The notes under the pieces are model-generated. The model was not told the DNA's origin. It searched no databases and saw only the letters and a program-made list of their open reading frames with translations. The translations under genes were made by a program, and so were the position numbers. DNA of 64,000 nt from contig DAAQ01000010.1 of NCBI GenBank assembly GCA_001701225.1, positions 133,847 to 197,846 on the forward strand, in the 5' to 3' direction. This DNA comes from Bacteroidales bacterium H5. GTDB lineage: Bacteria; Bacteroidota; Bacteroidia; Bacteroidales; Muribaculaceae. Below, piece by piece: positions 52,944-61,950 of the stretch; positions within the stretch are counted from its first letter, which is position 1; each line of letters starts with the position of its first letter.

Positions 52944-53912
52944 TCAGTCGATTGTGGCCATGACCACAAAGAAACTCGATACGCCTATGATGAGCCACAG
53001 GGCTACGGCAAGCATGAACGGCTTGACGCCTACAGCCTTGACGGTCTTGATGGAGAGACCTGCGCCGATGAGGAATAGTGTCAGCACCAGACCTTTCTTG
53101 GCGATATAGACCAACGAGGCGGTGAGCCACGAGGGGAGGCTGAGATATGTATTGGCCACCATAGCGAGGATGAAGAGGAAGATGAACCAGGGGATGGATA
53201 TCTTGCTCCCTTTCTCGCGGAATATCAGCATCGTGACGAGTGCCAGGGGGATAATCCAGAGGGCACGTGTCAGTTTGATGAGGGTAGCGAGCTGCAGGGC
53301 CTCCTGTCCGTAGGCGTCGCCCGCGCCTACTACCGACGAGGTATCATGGATGGCGATGGCTGCCCATGTGCCGAACTGTGCCTGCGACATGTCGAACAGA
53401 TGTCCCAGTGGGGGGAAGATGAAAAGGGCTATAGCGTTGAGCACGAAGATTACACCGAGCGAGACGGCCATCTCATTGTCATTGGCCTTGAGTACGGGGC
53501 CCACGGCGGCGATGGCACTGCCGCCGCATATGGCTGTACCAGACGAAATGAGATAGGATGTCTTCTTGTTGATTGCGAGCCACCATCCCAGCAGTACGCC
53601 GATGACCATGACGCCGATGACCGAGACTACGGTGAACAGCATCCCCTCGCTGCCGCTCTTGAGCGATTCGATGAGATTCATGCCGAATCCGAGACCCACG
53701 ACAGAAGCCTGCAACAGATACTTGGATGTTTTCTTGTTGAATTTCGGATAAGGGCACTCGAAGACCATTGCGAAGAAGAGTCCCAGGAAGAGTGCGAATG
53801 CAGGCGAGACGCTTGCACCCGGAATTATGAGGTCGAGCGGAAGCACGACCATTATGGCCAGCAGTATATACATGATACGGCTGGCCGGATGTGATTTGGA
53901 AACTGGATTCAT
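52944..53912 (-). CDS. YeiH-family putative sulfate exporter
   Basis: 322 residues with about ten hydrophobic segments. Family markers: LGFGMNLIESLKSGSEGM, SSGTAICGGSAIAAVGPVLKA, and AIAIHDTSSVVGAGDAYGQEAL. UPF0324/YeiH proteins are described as putative sulfate exporters, but their substrate is not settled. It is encoded between aroE and comEC on the same strand with no evident functional link. Confidence 0.9.
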   Translation of the reverse strand: MNPVSKSHPASRIMYILLAIMVVLPLDLIIPGASVSPAFALFLGLFFAMVFECPYPKFNKKTSKYLLQASVVGLGFGMNLIESLKSGSEGMLFTVVSVIGVMVIGVLLGWWLAINKKTSYLISSGTAICGGSAIAAVGPVLKANDNEMAVSLGVIFVLNAIALFIFPPLGHLFDMSQAQFGTWAAIAIHDTSSVVGAGDAYGQEALQLATLIKLTRALWIIPLALVTMLIFREKGSKISIPWFIFLFILAMVANTYLSLPSWLTASLVYIAKKGLVLTLFLIGAGLSIKTVKAVGVKPFMLAVALWLIIGVSSFFVVMATID

Positions 53913-53961
53913 TAACTAAGGCTAAATATATATAGATTGTTATTGGATGTGCGGTGTATTT

Positions 53962-54714
53962 TCAGCTGTTCCATACTCGCCATGACGCGAATGCCTGGAG
54001 CAGCAGCATCTCGAGTCCGTTCTTGACCTCGGCACCGGCTTCCTCAGCTTTGCGCATGAATGTGGTGACGTCCGGATTATATAGGAGGTCGTAGCACAGG
54101 TGCTCGGGAGTGAGGGCTGAATATGGGATGTCGGGGCACTCGTCGACATGCGGATACATCCCGAGTGGGGTGGTGTTGACGATGACCTTGTGCGAGGCGA
54201 TGACCTCGGGCGTGACGTCGGCATAGGTCAGCACATTCTTGCGTGGGGTACGCGACACAAACTGATAGCTCACGCCAAGTGTCCTGAATGCCTGTGCCAC
54301 GGCCTTTGACGCTCCGCCTGTACCGAGTATCAGAGCCTCCTTGCGTCCGGCATTTAGCAGAGGACGTATGGAGTCGCGGAAACCCTCGACGTCCGTGTTG
54401 TATCCTTTGAGATACAGGCTGTCGCGCCCCGTGCGGCTGACGCGGATGACGTTGACCGCCCCTGTCTCTTCTGCCTCGGGGTCCAGCTCATCAAGATATG
54501 GCATCACCTGTTCTTTATATGGTATGGTGACGTTGAGTCCGGCCAGAAGGGGATTCTCGGCAAATACCTCCATGAGATCCCCTATGTCGGGAAGCTCGAA
54601 ATTGATATATTCGGCGTCGATACCCTCGGCCGCGAACTTGTCATTGAAGAAACGTTTCGAAAACGAGTGGGTGAGGGGATAGCCTATCAATCCGTAAACC
54701 TTGTGTCTGTTCAT
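53962..54714 (-). CDS. aroE: shikimate dehydrogenase
   Basis: 250 residues. Substrate-binding Ser pair in YPLTHSFSKRFFN, catalytic Lys in LNVTIPYKEQV, Asn/Asp in GAVNVIR and NTDVEGF, cofactor loop GTGGASKAV and the late NTTPLGMYP. It reduces 3-dehydroshikimate to shikimate with NADPH in aromatic amino acid synthesis. A TAACTTTG box (minus, plus 54740-54747) ends 25 bp before the start. Confidence 0.95.
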   Translation of the reverse strand: MNRHKVYGLIGYPLTHSFSKRFFNDKFAAEGIDAEYINFELPDIGDLMEVFAENPLLAGLNVTIPYKEQVMPYLDELDPEAEETGAVNVIRVSRTGRDSLYLKGYNTDVEGFRDSIRPLLNAGRKEALILGTGGASKAVAQAFRTLGVSYQFVSRTPRKNVLTYADVTPEVIASHKVIVNTTPLGMYPHVDECPDIPYSALTPEHLCYDLLYNPDVTTFMRKAEEAGAEVKNGLEMLLLQAFASWRVWNS

Positions 54715-54739
54715 ACTATCGGTCAGTTTAATAAGAATG

Positions 54740-54747
54740 CAAAGTTA
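54740..54747 (-). promoter_or_regulatory. -7 promoter element of aroE
   Basis: TAACTTTG on the minus strand matches TAnnTTTG, 25 bp before the aroE start. It follows directly after the terminator of the HU-LysM gene. Confidence 0.55.
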
Positions 54748-54749
54748 AG

Positions 54750-54790
54750 CAAAAAAGAGCCTACATTTATCAGATGCGGGCTCTTTTTTA
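54750..54790 (-). terminator. terminator of the HU-LysM gene
   Basis: AAAAAGAGCC and GGCTCTTTTTT pair across a ~17-nt loop that can partly extend the stem. On the minus strand the stem ends in a T6 run. The hairpin lies 15 bp after the stop codon of the HU-LysM gene and reads as a terminator on both strands. Confidence 0.75.
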
Positions 54791-54804
54791 TCAAAAGGTT
54801 GCTT

Positions 54805-55926
54805 TCAGTTGGGAAATCTGGACAGAATCTGTCCGGCTTTACGGTTTGCGGCTGCCACACTTGCGGGGTCAGAGGCATTGATGCCGTATTTCTCAGGGGC
54901 CGGAATCGTAAGCACTGTCCCGGCATTGACGCGGTTGGGATTCTTTATCTTCGACTTGTTCTCCTCGTAGATATATACCCAGAATACCTTGCTGCCATAG
55001 TGCTTGCGTGCCATGTCGTTGAGCAGGTATCCGGCCTTGACGGTATCCTTGACCGGGGCGGCCTGTGCCGTGGACTGTGGTGTGGCCACAGGTGCGGGGG
55101 CGGGGGCCTCGGGGGTGTCTGCGACCGTTGCGGGCTGTTGTTCGGGCTTGGACGCAGGCATATCGGCGGCAACCGCAGGTGTAAATGCTGCGGAGTCGGT
55201 CGGTGCGGGAGCCGCGGGCTCCGAAATCTCTGCCATCTCAACGACCTCGACGGGCGTCTGGCGCGCCGGAGTGGGGAAGAGATAGTCGAGAGCAAAGTAT
55301 ATGCCACAGGCTCCGACCGCGAGACCCACGATGAGTCCGGTCACGAATCCCCAACCGAATCCGGGGCCCGATGATTCGGGCTGGATGGTGACAAATTCTT
55401 CGGTATCCTCCTCGATGGGAGTGGGGACAGCCGGAGTCTTTGCTGGCGCGGGAGCAGGTGTGGCCTCGTCGGGAACTGTATCCGATGGGGCGGCTGAGGC
55501 TGATGGTATGGTTGGAGTTACATCGGCCTCGGGGACCGGGGTTGACTCGGGTTCAGGTTCAGGCTCCGGGGTGGGCTCAGGCTCTGCGACAGGTTCGGGT
55601 TCCGGCTCGGATGCTCCGGCTGCTGTCGCGGCTGCGAGGTCTGCCTCTGAGATGTCGTCGCCGACAATCTCGGGCTCGAAGAGTGCGAAAGGGGCATTCA
55701 CGGTGTCGGCCAGGTCATGGTCGGGGGTGAATGATACGGGGTTCTCGCCGTCGTCCGAAGGGGCGAAGGTTCCGAGTCCCTTGATTCTGACAGACTCGCC
55801 TCTGACAAGTGTCTCGGCTATAAGCTCGAAAAATGTCTTGGCAAATTTCTCAGCCTCCTCGCGGTCGGTGGCTGCCTTTGCTGCGATGAGTCCGGCCAGG
55901 TCGTGGAATGGAATCTTACGGTTCAT
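54805..55926 (-). CDS. HU-like DNA-binding domain fused to a membrane segment and LysM domain
   Basis: 373 residues. Residues 1-95 match the HU/IHF fold (FHDLAGLIAAKAATDREEAEKF... VRIKGLGTFAP). A long Pro/Glu-rich linker (105-185), one membrane segment (GWGFVTGLIVGLAVGACGIYFAL, about 190-213), a Pro/Ala linker and a LysM-like domain (about 300-350: AGYLLNDMARKHYGSKVFWVYIYEENKSKI, NPNRVNAGTVLTIPAP) follow. The order implies a cytoplasmic DNA-binding head and a periplasmic peptidoglycan-binding tail. Coupled to the upstream HU gene by a 4-bp overlap. The bridging role is inference. Confidence 0.85.
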   Translation of the reverse strand: MNRKIPFHDLAGLIAAKAATDREEAEKFAKTFFELIAETLVRGESVRIKGLGTFAPSDDGENPVSFTPDHDLADTVNAPFALFEPEIVGDDISEADLAAATAAGASEPEPEPVAEPEPTPEPEPEPESTPVPEADVTPTIPSASAAPSDTVPDEATPAPAPAKTPAVPTPIEEDTEEFVTIQPESSGPGFGWGFVTGLIVGLAVGACGIYFALDYLFPTPARQTPVEVVEMAEISEPAAPAPTDSAAFTPAVAADMPASKPEQQPATVADTPEAPAPAPVATPQSTAQAAPVKDTVKAGYLLNDMARKHYGSKVFWVYIYEENKSKIKNPNRVNAGTVLTIPAPEKYGINASDPASVAAANRKAGQILSRFPN

Positions 55927-56198
55927 AGTCTCATCTTTTTACGGAGCACCACGCTCGGGAGGAAATGCATTGTTATTGCCGGGGGGACAAGCAGACGCTC
56001 GCCGCTGACGGGGTCTACGGTGATGTGCTCGTCTGTCTTAACTGTCTGGAATGTGCCGAATCCGGGTATCGCAGCCGAGTCAAGCTCGGCTCCTGTCTCG
56101 GCTAAAGCGGCCGTGAGTGCGGCGGTCATGGCCGAGACACGCTGATGGTCGCATCCGAGAGTTTTGGCGAGCCGGGCCGTGAAGGTCTTTGAGTCCAT
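55923..56198 (-). CDS. HU-family DNA-binding protein
   Basis: 91 residues from MDSKTFTARLAKTLGC (ATG 56198). The HU pattern is present: two N-terminal helices, ELDSAAIPGFGTFQTVKTDEHITVDPVSGERLLVPPAITMHFLPS, with the usual G-F-G-x-F turn and a basic C-terminus (RKKMRL). It should bind DNA non-specifically. Its stop overlaps the start of the larger HU-LysM gene (ATGA), suggesting the two are made together and may form heterodimers. Confidence 0.85.
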   Translation of the reverse strand: MDSKTFTARLAKTLGCDHQRVSAMTAALTAALAETGAELDSAAIPGFGTFQTVKTDEHITVDPVSGERLLVPPAITMHFLPSVVLRKKMRL

Positions 56199-56225
56199 TG
56201 TGTCTGTCTGTGATGGGAGAGTGAT

Positions 56226-56250
56226 GGCGGCGGGGCGCATCCCCGCCGCC
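56226..56250 (-). other. strong G+C hairpin between proS and the HU gene
   Basis: A perfect 10-bp stem (GGCGGCGGGG / CCCCGCCGCC) with a 5-nt loop lies 14 bp after the proS stop. No T-run follows, so it is probably a pause or mRNA-stability element rather than a full terminator. Confidence 0.55.
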
Positions 56251-56264
56251 GTGAAAATGATTTA

Positions 56265-57746
56265 TCAGTAGTTGCGGGCAAAGATGACACGGCGTGCCGA
56301 GGGTTTGCCTGTCACCATGCAGAATCCCGGGGTGTCGTCGCCGTCGAGGGGGATGCAGCGCAGTGTGGCCTTGGTCTCCTCCTTGATCTTCTCCTCGGTC
56401 TCGGTCGTGCCGTCCCAGTGGGCCAGGATGAATCCGCCCTTCTCGATCTCGGTCTTGAACTCCTCGTAGGTGTCTACGGTACGGGTCATCGACTCGCGGT
56501 GTGCGAGAGCCTTCTTGTATATGTTATCCTGAATCTCCTCGAGCAGGTTCTTGCAGTATTCGGCAATTCCTTCGAGGGGGGCGGTATGTTTCTCGAGAGT
56601 GTCACGGCGCATCACCTCGACCACGCCATTCTCGATGTCGCGCTCGCCGATGGCCAGACGCACGGGCACACCCTTGAGCTCGTAGTCGGCAAACTTGAAG
56701 CCGGGACGCTTGTTGTCTGCGTCGTCAAACTTGACGCTAACACCCAGCTCCCTGAGCTTGTCGACGATGGGATTGACGACAGCCGCGATGACGGCGCGCT
56801 GGTCGTTGTTCTTGTAGATGGGGATGATGACGACCTGGATGGGGGCGAGGTGCGGGGGGAGGACCAGGCCGTTGTCGTCGGAGTGGGTCATGATGAGTGC
56901 GCCCATCAGGCGGGTGGATACACCCCACGAGTTGGCCCATACATATTCGGGCTTGTTGTCCTTGTTGACGAAGGTGACATCGAATGCCTTGGCGAAATTC
57001 TGGCCCAGGTTGTGCGATGTGCCGCTCTGGAGGGCCTTGCCGTCCTGCATCATGGCCTCGATGGTGTATGTGTTGACGGCACCGGCAAAACGCTCGTTTG
57101 CCGACTTGACACCCTTGATGACGGGCATGGCCATATATTTCTCGGCAAAATCGGCATAGAGGTTTATCATCTGTACGGTGCGGGCCTCAGACTCCTCGGC
57201 GGTCGCATGGGCGCAGTGACCCTCCTGCCACAGGAATTCGGCGGTGCGGAGGAACATGCGCGTGCGCATCTCCCAGCGCATCACATTGGCCCACTGGTTG
57301 CACAGGATGGGCAGGTCGCGGTATGAGTGTATCCAGTTGCGGTATGTGCCCCAGATGATGGTCTCGGAGGTGGGACGTACTATAAGCTCCTCTTCGAGCT
57401 TGGCGTCGGGGTCTACGATGACGCCGTTGCCGTTGGGGTCGTTCTTGAGACGGTAGTGGGTCACCACTGCGCACTCCTTGGCGAAGCCCTCGACGTGCTC
57501 GGCCTCGCGGCAAAGGAACGACTTGGGAATGAGCAGGGGGAAATAGGCGTTCTGTACGCCGGTCTCCTTGAACATGCGGTCAAGCTCGCGCTGCATCTTC
57601 TCCCAGATGGCATAGCCGTAGGGCTTGATTACCATACATCCCCTGACGGCCGACTGCTCTGCAAGGTCAGCCTTGACCACAAGGTCGTTATACCACTGCG
57701 AATAGTTCTCGCTTCGCTTGGTGAGGTCTTTGAGTTCTTTAGCCAT
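56265..57746 (-). CDS. proS: prolyl-tRNA synthetase (type without editing insertion)
   Basis: 493 residues. Class II motifs: [26 protein letters not shown] (motif 1), [24 protein letters not shown] with the Pro-binding TSE loop, [14 protein letters not shown] (motif 2) and [21 protein letters not shown] (motif 3 region). The anticodon-binding domain and a C-terminal zinc-like domain ending in Tyr follow, as in the eukaryote/archaeal-like ProS. It charges tRNA-Pro in the cytoplasm. Confidence 0.96.
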   Translation of the reverse strand: MAKELKDLTKRSENYSQWYNDLVVKADLAEQSAVRGCMVIKPYGYAIWEKMQRELDRMFKETGVQNAYFPLLIPKSFLCREAEHVEGFAKECAVVTHYRLKNDPNGNGVIVDPDAKLEEELIVRPTSETIIWGTYRNWIHSYRDLPILCNQWANVMRWEMRTRMFLRTAEFLWQEGHCAHATAEESEARTVQMINLYADFAEKYMAMPVIKGVKSANERFAGAVNTYTIEAMMQDGKALQSGTSHNLGQNFAKAFDVTFVNKDNKPEYVWANSWGVSTRLMGALIMTHSDDNGLVLPPHLAPIQVVIIPIYKNNDQRAVIAAVVNPIVDKLRELGVSVKFDDADNKRPGFKFADYELKGVPVRLAIGERDIENGVVEVMRRDTLEKHTAPLEGIAEYCKNLLEEIQDNIYKKALAHRESMTRTVDTYEEFKTEIEKGGFILAHWDGTTETEEKIKEETKATLRCIPLDGDDTPGFCMVTGKPSARRVIFARNY

Positions 57747-57784
57747 TGCTTGTATATGATGATTTTGTTCTGATTCCTGACGGT

Positions 57785-58420
57785 TTATCTGAGCAGTCCC
57801 TTGTGGGCGTCGGTGATGAGCCTGGGCCCGGGGACAAGGTAAATCTCGAGACGGCGGTTCTCGGCGCGCCCCCGGCGCGAGTCGTTGGGCTCGACGGGGT
57901 CTGTGTCGCCCATCTCGTAGGGTATTATGATGACGTCTTCGCTGACCTGACTGAGCAGCCAGTCGTAGACTGAGTTGTTGCGTCGGTGGGATAGCTCCAT
58001 ATTGTATGCCGGGGAGCCTGTGTTGTCGGTATGTACGGCATAGACAACCTTGTACATGTCGGGAGTCTTGAGGAGGGCGGTGAGGGGTGAGAGTCTCGAG
58101 GGGGCCTCGGATGCGAGGAGAGTGTCGTTGGGGAGGAAGAGCTGGTCGGTGGGCACGGTGACGAGCACGACCTCGTCGTCGCGCATCATGTCGACGGTAT
58201 ATCCGCGCTTAGCCAGGTCGGTGCCGAGCCGCTTCATGTGGCGGCTCACGGCGGCGTGTTCCTTGTCCGGGACATCGGGGGTCATGAGGTTCTGCTCAAG
58301 GTCCATGTCCATGAACAGGGTCTCGTCATACCCTTTGTACGGGTCTGACCATCCTCCCTTGGCGAGCGCAGCAGGAAGGAGGACGAGTGTAAGGATGAGG
58401 GAGAAGAGGGCGCGTTTCAT
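57785..58420 (-). CDS. OmpA-family protein
   Basis: 211 residues with a signal peptide ([20 protein letters not shown]). The C-terminal OmpA/MotB domain (about 100-200) has [31 protein letters not shown] and the conserved [16 protein letters not shown]. Such domains bind peptidoglycan non-covalently in the periplasm. The N-terminal 90 residues match no family I can name. Its start overlaps the stop of the upstream gene (ATGA). Confidence 0.83.
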   Translation of the reverse strand: MKRALFSLILTLVLLPAALAKGGWSDPYKGYDETLFMDMDLEQNLMTPDVPDKEHAAVSRHMKRLGTDLAKRGYTVDMMRDDEVVLVTVPTDQLFLPNDTLLASEAPSRLSPLTALLKTPDMYKVVYAVHTDNTGSPAYNMELSHRRNNSVYDWLLSQVSEDVIIIPYEMGDTDPVEPNDSRRGRAENRRLEIYLVPGPRLITDAHKGLLR

Positions 58421-58725
58421 ATTTCGTCTTCGAGCGATTGTTCGTATCTGAGCTGTGCGGCCACCAGAGGCTCTACCTCGGCGGGAGTGACAGGCGAGAG
58501 CTTGTCCTTGGCCAGCATCTTGCGCACATGGCTCACGAGGGCGTCGACATTGACATCCTCCGAGTCTGCCTCGGCGTCAATCTCGAGAAGGCCCTGGTCG
58601 TCATACCAGTCCCAGATGATGTCGATGATGTTGAGCAGCTCGTCGTCGTCGATGCGTGCCGATGCTTCGGGCGACAGGGTGGCACGCATGGCGGCCACGG
58701 CATCTTTTTCCTGAAATTCTTTCAT
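58417..58725 (-). CDS. small acidic protein, unknown function
   Basis: 102 residues, strongly acidic and predicted all-helical (SARIDDDELLNIIDIIWDWYDDQGLLEID). No signal peptide, so cytoplasmic. I do not recognise a family. It is encoded 8 bp after rimM and is coupled to the OmpA-like gene by a 4-bp overlap. Confidence 0.7.
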   Translation of the reverse strand: MKEFQEKDAVAAMRATLSPEASARIDDDELLNIIDIIWDWYDDQGLLEIDAEADSEDVNVDALVSHVRKMLAKDKLSPVTPAEVEPLVAAQLRYEQSLEDEI

Positions 58726-58733
58726 TTCCGTAT

Positions 58734-59273
58734 TTATCTGTTAAGGTCTACGATTTCGGCCGGGATTGAGGTGTGTATGATGCGTGCGGCGGTGTCTATG
58801 CTGTCGATAAACTCGTCTGCCACGGGTATAAGTATCTCGTTGCCGTCGCTGCCGGTGACAACGAAAAGCACGTTCTCGGTCTGGTCGTTGACGTCTGTAA
58901 TCTCGCCAAGCTCTCCGAGGGTGGAGTCGCTGATGCTGAATCCGATGAGGTCTGAGGCATAGAAACCGTCGGCGTCCGGGTCGAGCTCTTCGGGCTCGGG
59001 CAGGTCGTCGGCGTGTATTCCGAACTGCTTGCCTACAAAGGGGCGGGCCTTCTCCTCGCTGTCGATGCCGTCGAGCGTGACAAGCCATGTGTCGGCGGTG
59101 CGGGGGCGCGAGCTCTCGATGAAGAACGGCACGGGTATCCCATCCATGTCGACAAAGAGGCACCTGAGCGTATCGGGCTCGACATCGTGGCCGAATGTCG
59201 CCGACAGCTCTCCCTTGATGCCGTGTGTCTTGTTGAAGACTCCGGCGGGTATGATTTCCTCGGGCCTTATCAT
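58734..59273 (-). CDS. rimM: ribosome maturation factor RimM
   Basis: 179 residues. N-terminal beta-barrel with PAGVFNKTHGIKGELSATF (the G-x-I-x-x-x-H-G-I-K-G-E motif) and a C-terminal PRC-barrel (FYASDLIGFSISDSTLGELGEITDV... EILIPVADEFI... IPAEIVDLN). It binds protein S19 in 30S assembly. The start overlaps the DUF4290 stop by one base (TGATG), so translation is coupled. Confidence 0.94.
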   Translation of the reverse strand: MIRPEEIIPAGVFNKTHGIKGELSATFGHDVEPDTLRCLFVDMDGIPVPFFIESSRPRTADTWLVTLDGIDSEEKARPFVGKQFGIHADDLPEPEELDPDADGFYASDLIGFSISDSTLGELGEITDVNDQTENVLFVVTGSDGNEILIPVADEFIDSIDTAARIIHTSIPAEIVDLNR

Positions 59274-59863
59274 CAGCGTTTCTTTTTCTTCTTGCCTGTC
59301 GTCGGGGGTGCTATGAACTTGAAGTCATAGAGGCGCACCTCTTCGGGCGAGAGGCGTATCTGTCCGTGCGAGAGCTCGGCCAGATCGTTGAACACCCTGT
59401 AGTCCTCCACGCTGTCATGGTCGAGCGAGACGAGGACCTTCTTCATGTGGTTGGCTATCAGCATCACCAGCTCGTCGCGTTCGGGCCCTTCGGGCATCTC
59501 GGCGGCACGGTCTATCATCAGCTCTATCTCTTTGCCATAGTGGCGGTAGCGGATGAAACGGCTGGGATAGGGCACACGCTCGGGAGCTTCCTTGAACTCG
59601 TCGGGACCGGCCACCTCGACCGGGAAATCGACATCGAGCTGATAGCCGCTCATGAGCATTATGTGGTCCCAGAGTTTCTGGCGGTAGTCGGGCTGCTCCT
59701 TGAGCTTGGGAAAAAGGCGTCCCATGGCATCGACTATGGCATAGGCGCACCGTGTGCGCTCGTCGCGGTCTTCGATGGTGAGGCAGTGGTCGACCATCTG
59801 CTGTATGTTTCGTCCGTATTCGGGCAATGTGAGCGCGGGGCGCCGGGTGTTGTATGTGAGCAT
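59273..59863 (-). CDS. DUF4290 domain-containing protein
   Basis: 196 residues: MLTYNTRRPALTLPEYGRNI at the N-terminus with LPEYGRNIQ, the DUF4290 hallmark, and a very basic C-terminus (TGKKKKKR). The family is restricted to Bacteroidetes and of unknown function; the basic tail and coupling to rimM suggest an RNA or ribosome link, which is inference. Confidence 0.9.
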   Translation of the reverse strand: MLTYNTRRPALTLPEYGRNIQQMVDHCLTIEDRDERTRCAYAIVDAMGRLFPKLKEQPDYRQKLWDHIMLMSGYQLDVDFPVEVAGPDEFKEAPERVPYPSRFIRYRHYGKEIELMIDRAAEMPEGPERDELVMLIANHMKKVLVSLDHDSVEDYRVFNDLAELSHGQIRLSPEEVRLYDFKFIAPPTTGKKKKKR

Positions 59864-59950
59864 AATCGTTTTTAATCAAGGAGGGACACAGGGAATAGGC
59901 CCGTGGCCTGTCCCTGCGTCCTTGTATGTATTGCTAACGGCTTCGGAGGC

Positions 59951-60697
59951 TTACATGTTCATGCCGCCGTCGACCTCGATGACCTGGCCGGAGACGTAGC
60001 TCGACATGTCTGATGCGAGGAATGTGGCGACGTTGGCGATGTCCTCGACCTGGCCTGCGCGGCGCAGGGGAATCTTGGCGGCCCACTCCTTGCGCACGTC
60101 CTCGGGGAGCGCTGCGGTCATGGCTGTCTCGATGAAGCCGGGGGCGATGGCGTTGGCACGGATGCCGCGCGAGCCAACCTCCTGGGCGATGCTCTTGGCC
60201 AGGGCGATGAGGCCGGCCTTGGAGGCTGCGTAGTTGGCCTGTCCGGCGTTGCCGTGGACACCGACCACAGATGCCATGTTGATGATCGAGCCGGAACGCT
60301 GGCGCATCATGATGGGGAGGACGGCGTGGATGAAGTTGAAGGCGCTCTTGAGGTTGACATTGATCACCATGTCCCACTGGGCCTCGCTCATGCGCATCAT
60401 CAGGCCGTCTTTGGTTATGCCGGCGTTGTTGACAAGGATGTCGATGTGGCCGAAATCCTCCTTGACCTTGGCGACGACCTCTTCGGTCTGTGCGAAGTTG
60501 GAGGCGTCAGAGCTGTATCCCTTGGCCTTGACGCCGAGGGCCTCGATCTCCTTCTCTGTGGTCTCCATGTTCTCGTCGCGGCGGAGGTCGGTGAAGGCGA
60601 TGTCTGCGCCTTCGGAAGCGAATTTCAGGGCTATGCTTTTGCCGATGCCACGGGCTGCGCCTGTGATAAGGGCTACTTTTCCTTCAAGCAGTTTCAT
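59951..60697 (-). CDS. fabG: 3-oxoacyl-ACP reductase FabG
   Basis: 248 residues. NADPH-binding ITGAARGIGKSIAL, NNAGITKDGLMMRM, catalytic Ser in NMASVVGVHGNAGQ and YAASKAGLIALAKS (Tyr-x-x-x-Lys), and the C-terminal SGQVIEVDGGMNM typical of fatty-acid-synthesis FabG. It reduces beta-ketoacyl-ACP in the elongation cycle. It follows a TetR gene after 14 bp and is probably in the same transcript. Confidence 0.93.
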   Translation of the reverse strand: MKLLEGKVALITGAARGIGKSIALKFASEGADIAFTDLRRDENMETTEKEIEALGVKAKGYSSDASNFAQTEEVVAKVKEDFGHIDILVNNAGITKDGLMMRMSEAQWDMVINVNLKSAFNFIHAVLPIMMRQRSGSIINMASVVGVHGNAGQANYAASKAGLIALAKSIAQEVGSRGIRANAIAPGFIETAMTAALPEDVRKEWAAKIPLRRAGQVEDIANVATFLASDMSSYVSGQVIEVDGGMNM

Positions 60698-60711
60698 TGA
60701 TGTATTGGTTA

Positions 60712-61329
60712 TTATACAGTTGATGTTTTTGTGAGTATGCTTTCGATGATGAATCCTGCCACCTCGTCGCGCATCGTGTCGGGGTCTACGCCGAGTGTGC
60801 CGAAGCTGTCGCGCAGGTGGCAGATGTCGACACCCTGGAACAGGAGCTGGTGAAGGGTGGGGAGCATGGCGGCCTTGTGAGGGTCGAATACACCCTGACG
60901 CACTCCTTCGGCGATGACCTCCTTGAATATGTCGCGCTCCTTCTCGACGGCAAGCTGGCGTATGCGCTCAAGCCGACGATAGTCGAGGGTGAGATAGGAG
61001 ATGAACTGGCTGGTGGCCGACGATGACGGACGTATGGTCTCCTCGACGATGTCGAAGCGGGCCATGATGTATCGCCTGAGCTTCTCTGCAGGCCGGATGT
61101 CTGACACGGCTACCTCGCGGAGACGCCTGACTATGGCCTCGGCCTCGCGCTCGATGACGGCCTCGTAGATCTCCATCTTGTTCTTGAAATAGGTATAGAT
61201 GGTGCGCCGCCCCTTGTCTGAGGCGGTGGCGATGTCGTTCATGGTGGTGCGTTCCAGCCCGTTGCTGGCAAAGAGCTGACGCGCCACATCGAGCAGCCGC
61301 TCGCGTGTTTTTGTTGCTATAGCAGTCAT
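60712..61329 (-). CDS. TetR-family transcriptional regulator
   Basis: 205 residues from MTAIATKTRERLLDVAR (ATG 61329). N-terminal helix-turn-helix (FASNGLERTTMNDIATASDKGRRTIYTYFKNKMEIYEAV) and a helical ligand-binding domain. The longer frame start lies within the -7 box and cannot be used. It is upstream of fabG and may be a lipid-responsive repressor of that pathway; this is inference from position. The promoter carries repeated TGTGTCA words that may be its own operator. Confidence 0.88.
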   Translation of the reverse strand: MTAIATKTRERLLDVARQLFASNGLERTTMNDIATASDKGRRTIYTYFKNKMEIYEAVIEREAEAIVRRLREVAVSDIRPAEKLRRYIMARFDIVEETIRPSSSATSQFISYLTLDYRRLERIRQLAVEKERDIFKEVIAEGVRQGVFDPHKAAMLPTLHQLLFQGVDICHLRDSFGTLGVDPDTMRDEVAGFIIESILTKTSTV

Positions 61330-61338
61330 CAGTGACTG

Positions 61339-61370
61339 CAAAGTTACAAAAATTTCCTATATGACACAAA
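61339..61370 (-). promoter_or_regulatory. promoter of the tetR-fabG operon with short leader
   Basis: TTTG (plus 61367-61370) and TAACTTTG (plus 61339-61346) on the minus strand with a 20-bp spacer, an excellent match. The -7 box ends 9 bp before the ATG at 61329, so the transcript is leaderless or nearly so. Confidence 0.75.
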
Positions 61371-61388
61371 CAAATGCATCGTGTGTCA
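61362..61388. promoter_or_regulatory. inverted TGACACA/TGTGTCA repeat over the tetR promoter
   Basis: TGACACA (61362-61368) and TGTGTCA (61382-61388) form an inverted pair that overlaps the -33 box; a third TGTGTCA is at 61427-61433. Candidate operator for the TetR protein. Confidence 0.5.
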
Positions 61389-61452
61389 AATTATGGGACG
61401 GAAAGACCGCATGGCTTCAATAATATTGTGTCATGATAAACTTTTAGGGTGT

Positions 61453-61498
61453 CCTGATGGTTCAACCATTAGGAATGTCATGACAGGCTGAGGCCTGT
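61453..61498. repeat. three consecutive small palindromes upstream of the GlsB gene
   Basis: A 21-bp quasi-palindrome centred at 61463 (CCTGATGGTT / AACCATTAGG), a perfect TGTCATGACA at 61476-61485 and ACAGGC-TGAG-GCCTGT at 61483-61498. They lie between the divergent tetR and GlsB genes. Confidence 0.5.
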
Positions 61499-61558
61499 TA
61501 TGAGTTTCCTGCAAGATGCGTCAGTCAGATATTTCACAAATAAAAAAATGCTATAGTT

Positions 61559-61816
61559 ATGAGTTTTCTCTGGTACATCATCATCGGTATCCTTTCGGGC
61601 TTTGTGGCCGGGAAGCTGATGCGCGGAGGCGGCTTCGGCCTCATCGTCAACCTTATTGTCGGAATCATAGGAGGAGTCCTCGGTGGCTGGGTGTTCGGTC
61701 TGCTGGGAATCACCACAAGCAGCATCATAGGCAGTCTGATTACATCCGTGGTCGGTGCTATTATACTGCTCTGGATTACCGGGCTGCTGAGCCGGTCGGT
61801 AAACCGAGGTAAATAG
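61559..61816 (+). CDS. GlsB/YeaQ/YmgE-family membrane protein
   Basis: 85 residues with three hydrophobic segments rich in Gly: FLWYIIIGILSGFVAGKLM, FGLIVNLIVGIIGGVLGGWV and SLITSVVGAIILLWITGLL. This is the transglycosylase-associated/YeaQ family, small inner-membrane proteins often induced by stress. Molecular function unknown. It has its own strong terminator and stands alone. Confidence 0.9.
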   Translation: MSFLWYIIIGILSGFVAGKLMRGGGFGLIVNLIVGIIGGVLGGWVFGLLGITTSSIIGSLITSVVGAIILLWITGLLSRSVNRGK

Positions 61817-61847
61817 AGCTGCCTTTCCCTTTTTCAGAGTCAAAGAG

Positions 61848-61892
61848 TCCCCCTGCTCATCGGCATCATTGCCTGAGCAGGGGGATTCTTTA
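61848..61892 (+). terminator. rho-independent terminator after the GlsB gene
   Basis: A perfect 12-bp stem (TCCCCCTGCTCA, 61848-61859, with TGAGCAGGGGGA, 61874-61885) with a 14-nt loop, followed by TTCTTTAT. Confidence 0.8.
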
Positions 61893-61950
61893 TATTATTA
61901 ATGTGTGTCACGCGGCGATTAGGGCCAGGAATTAAAATTACACGCGGTTT

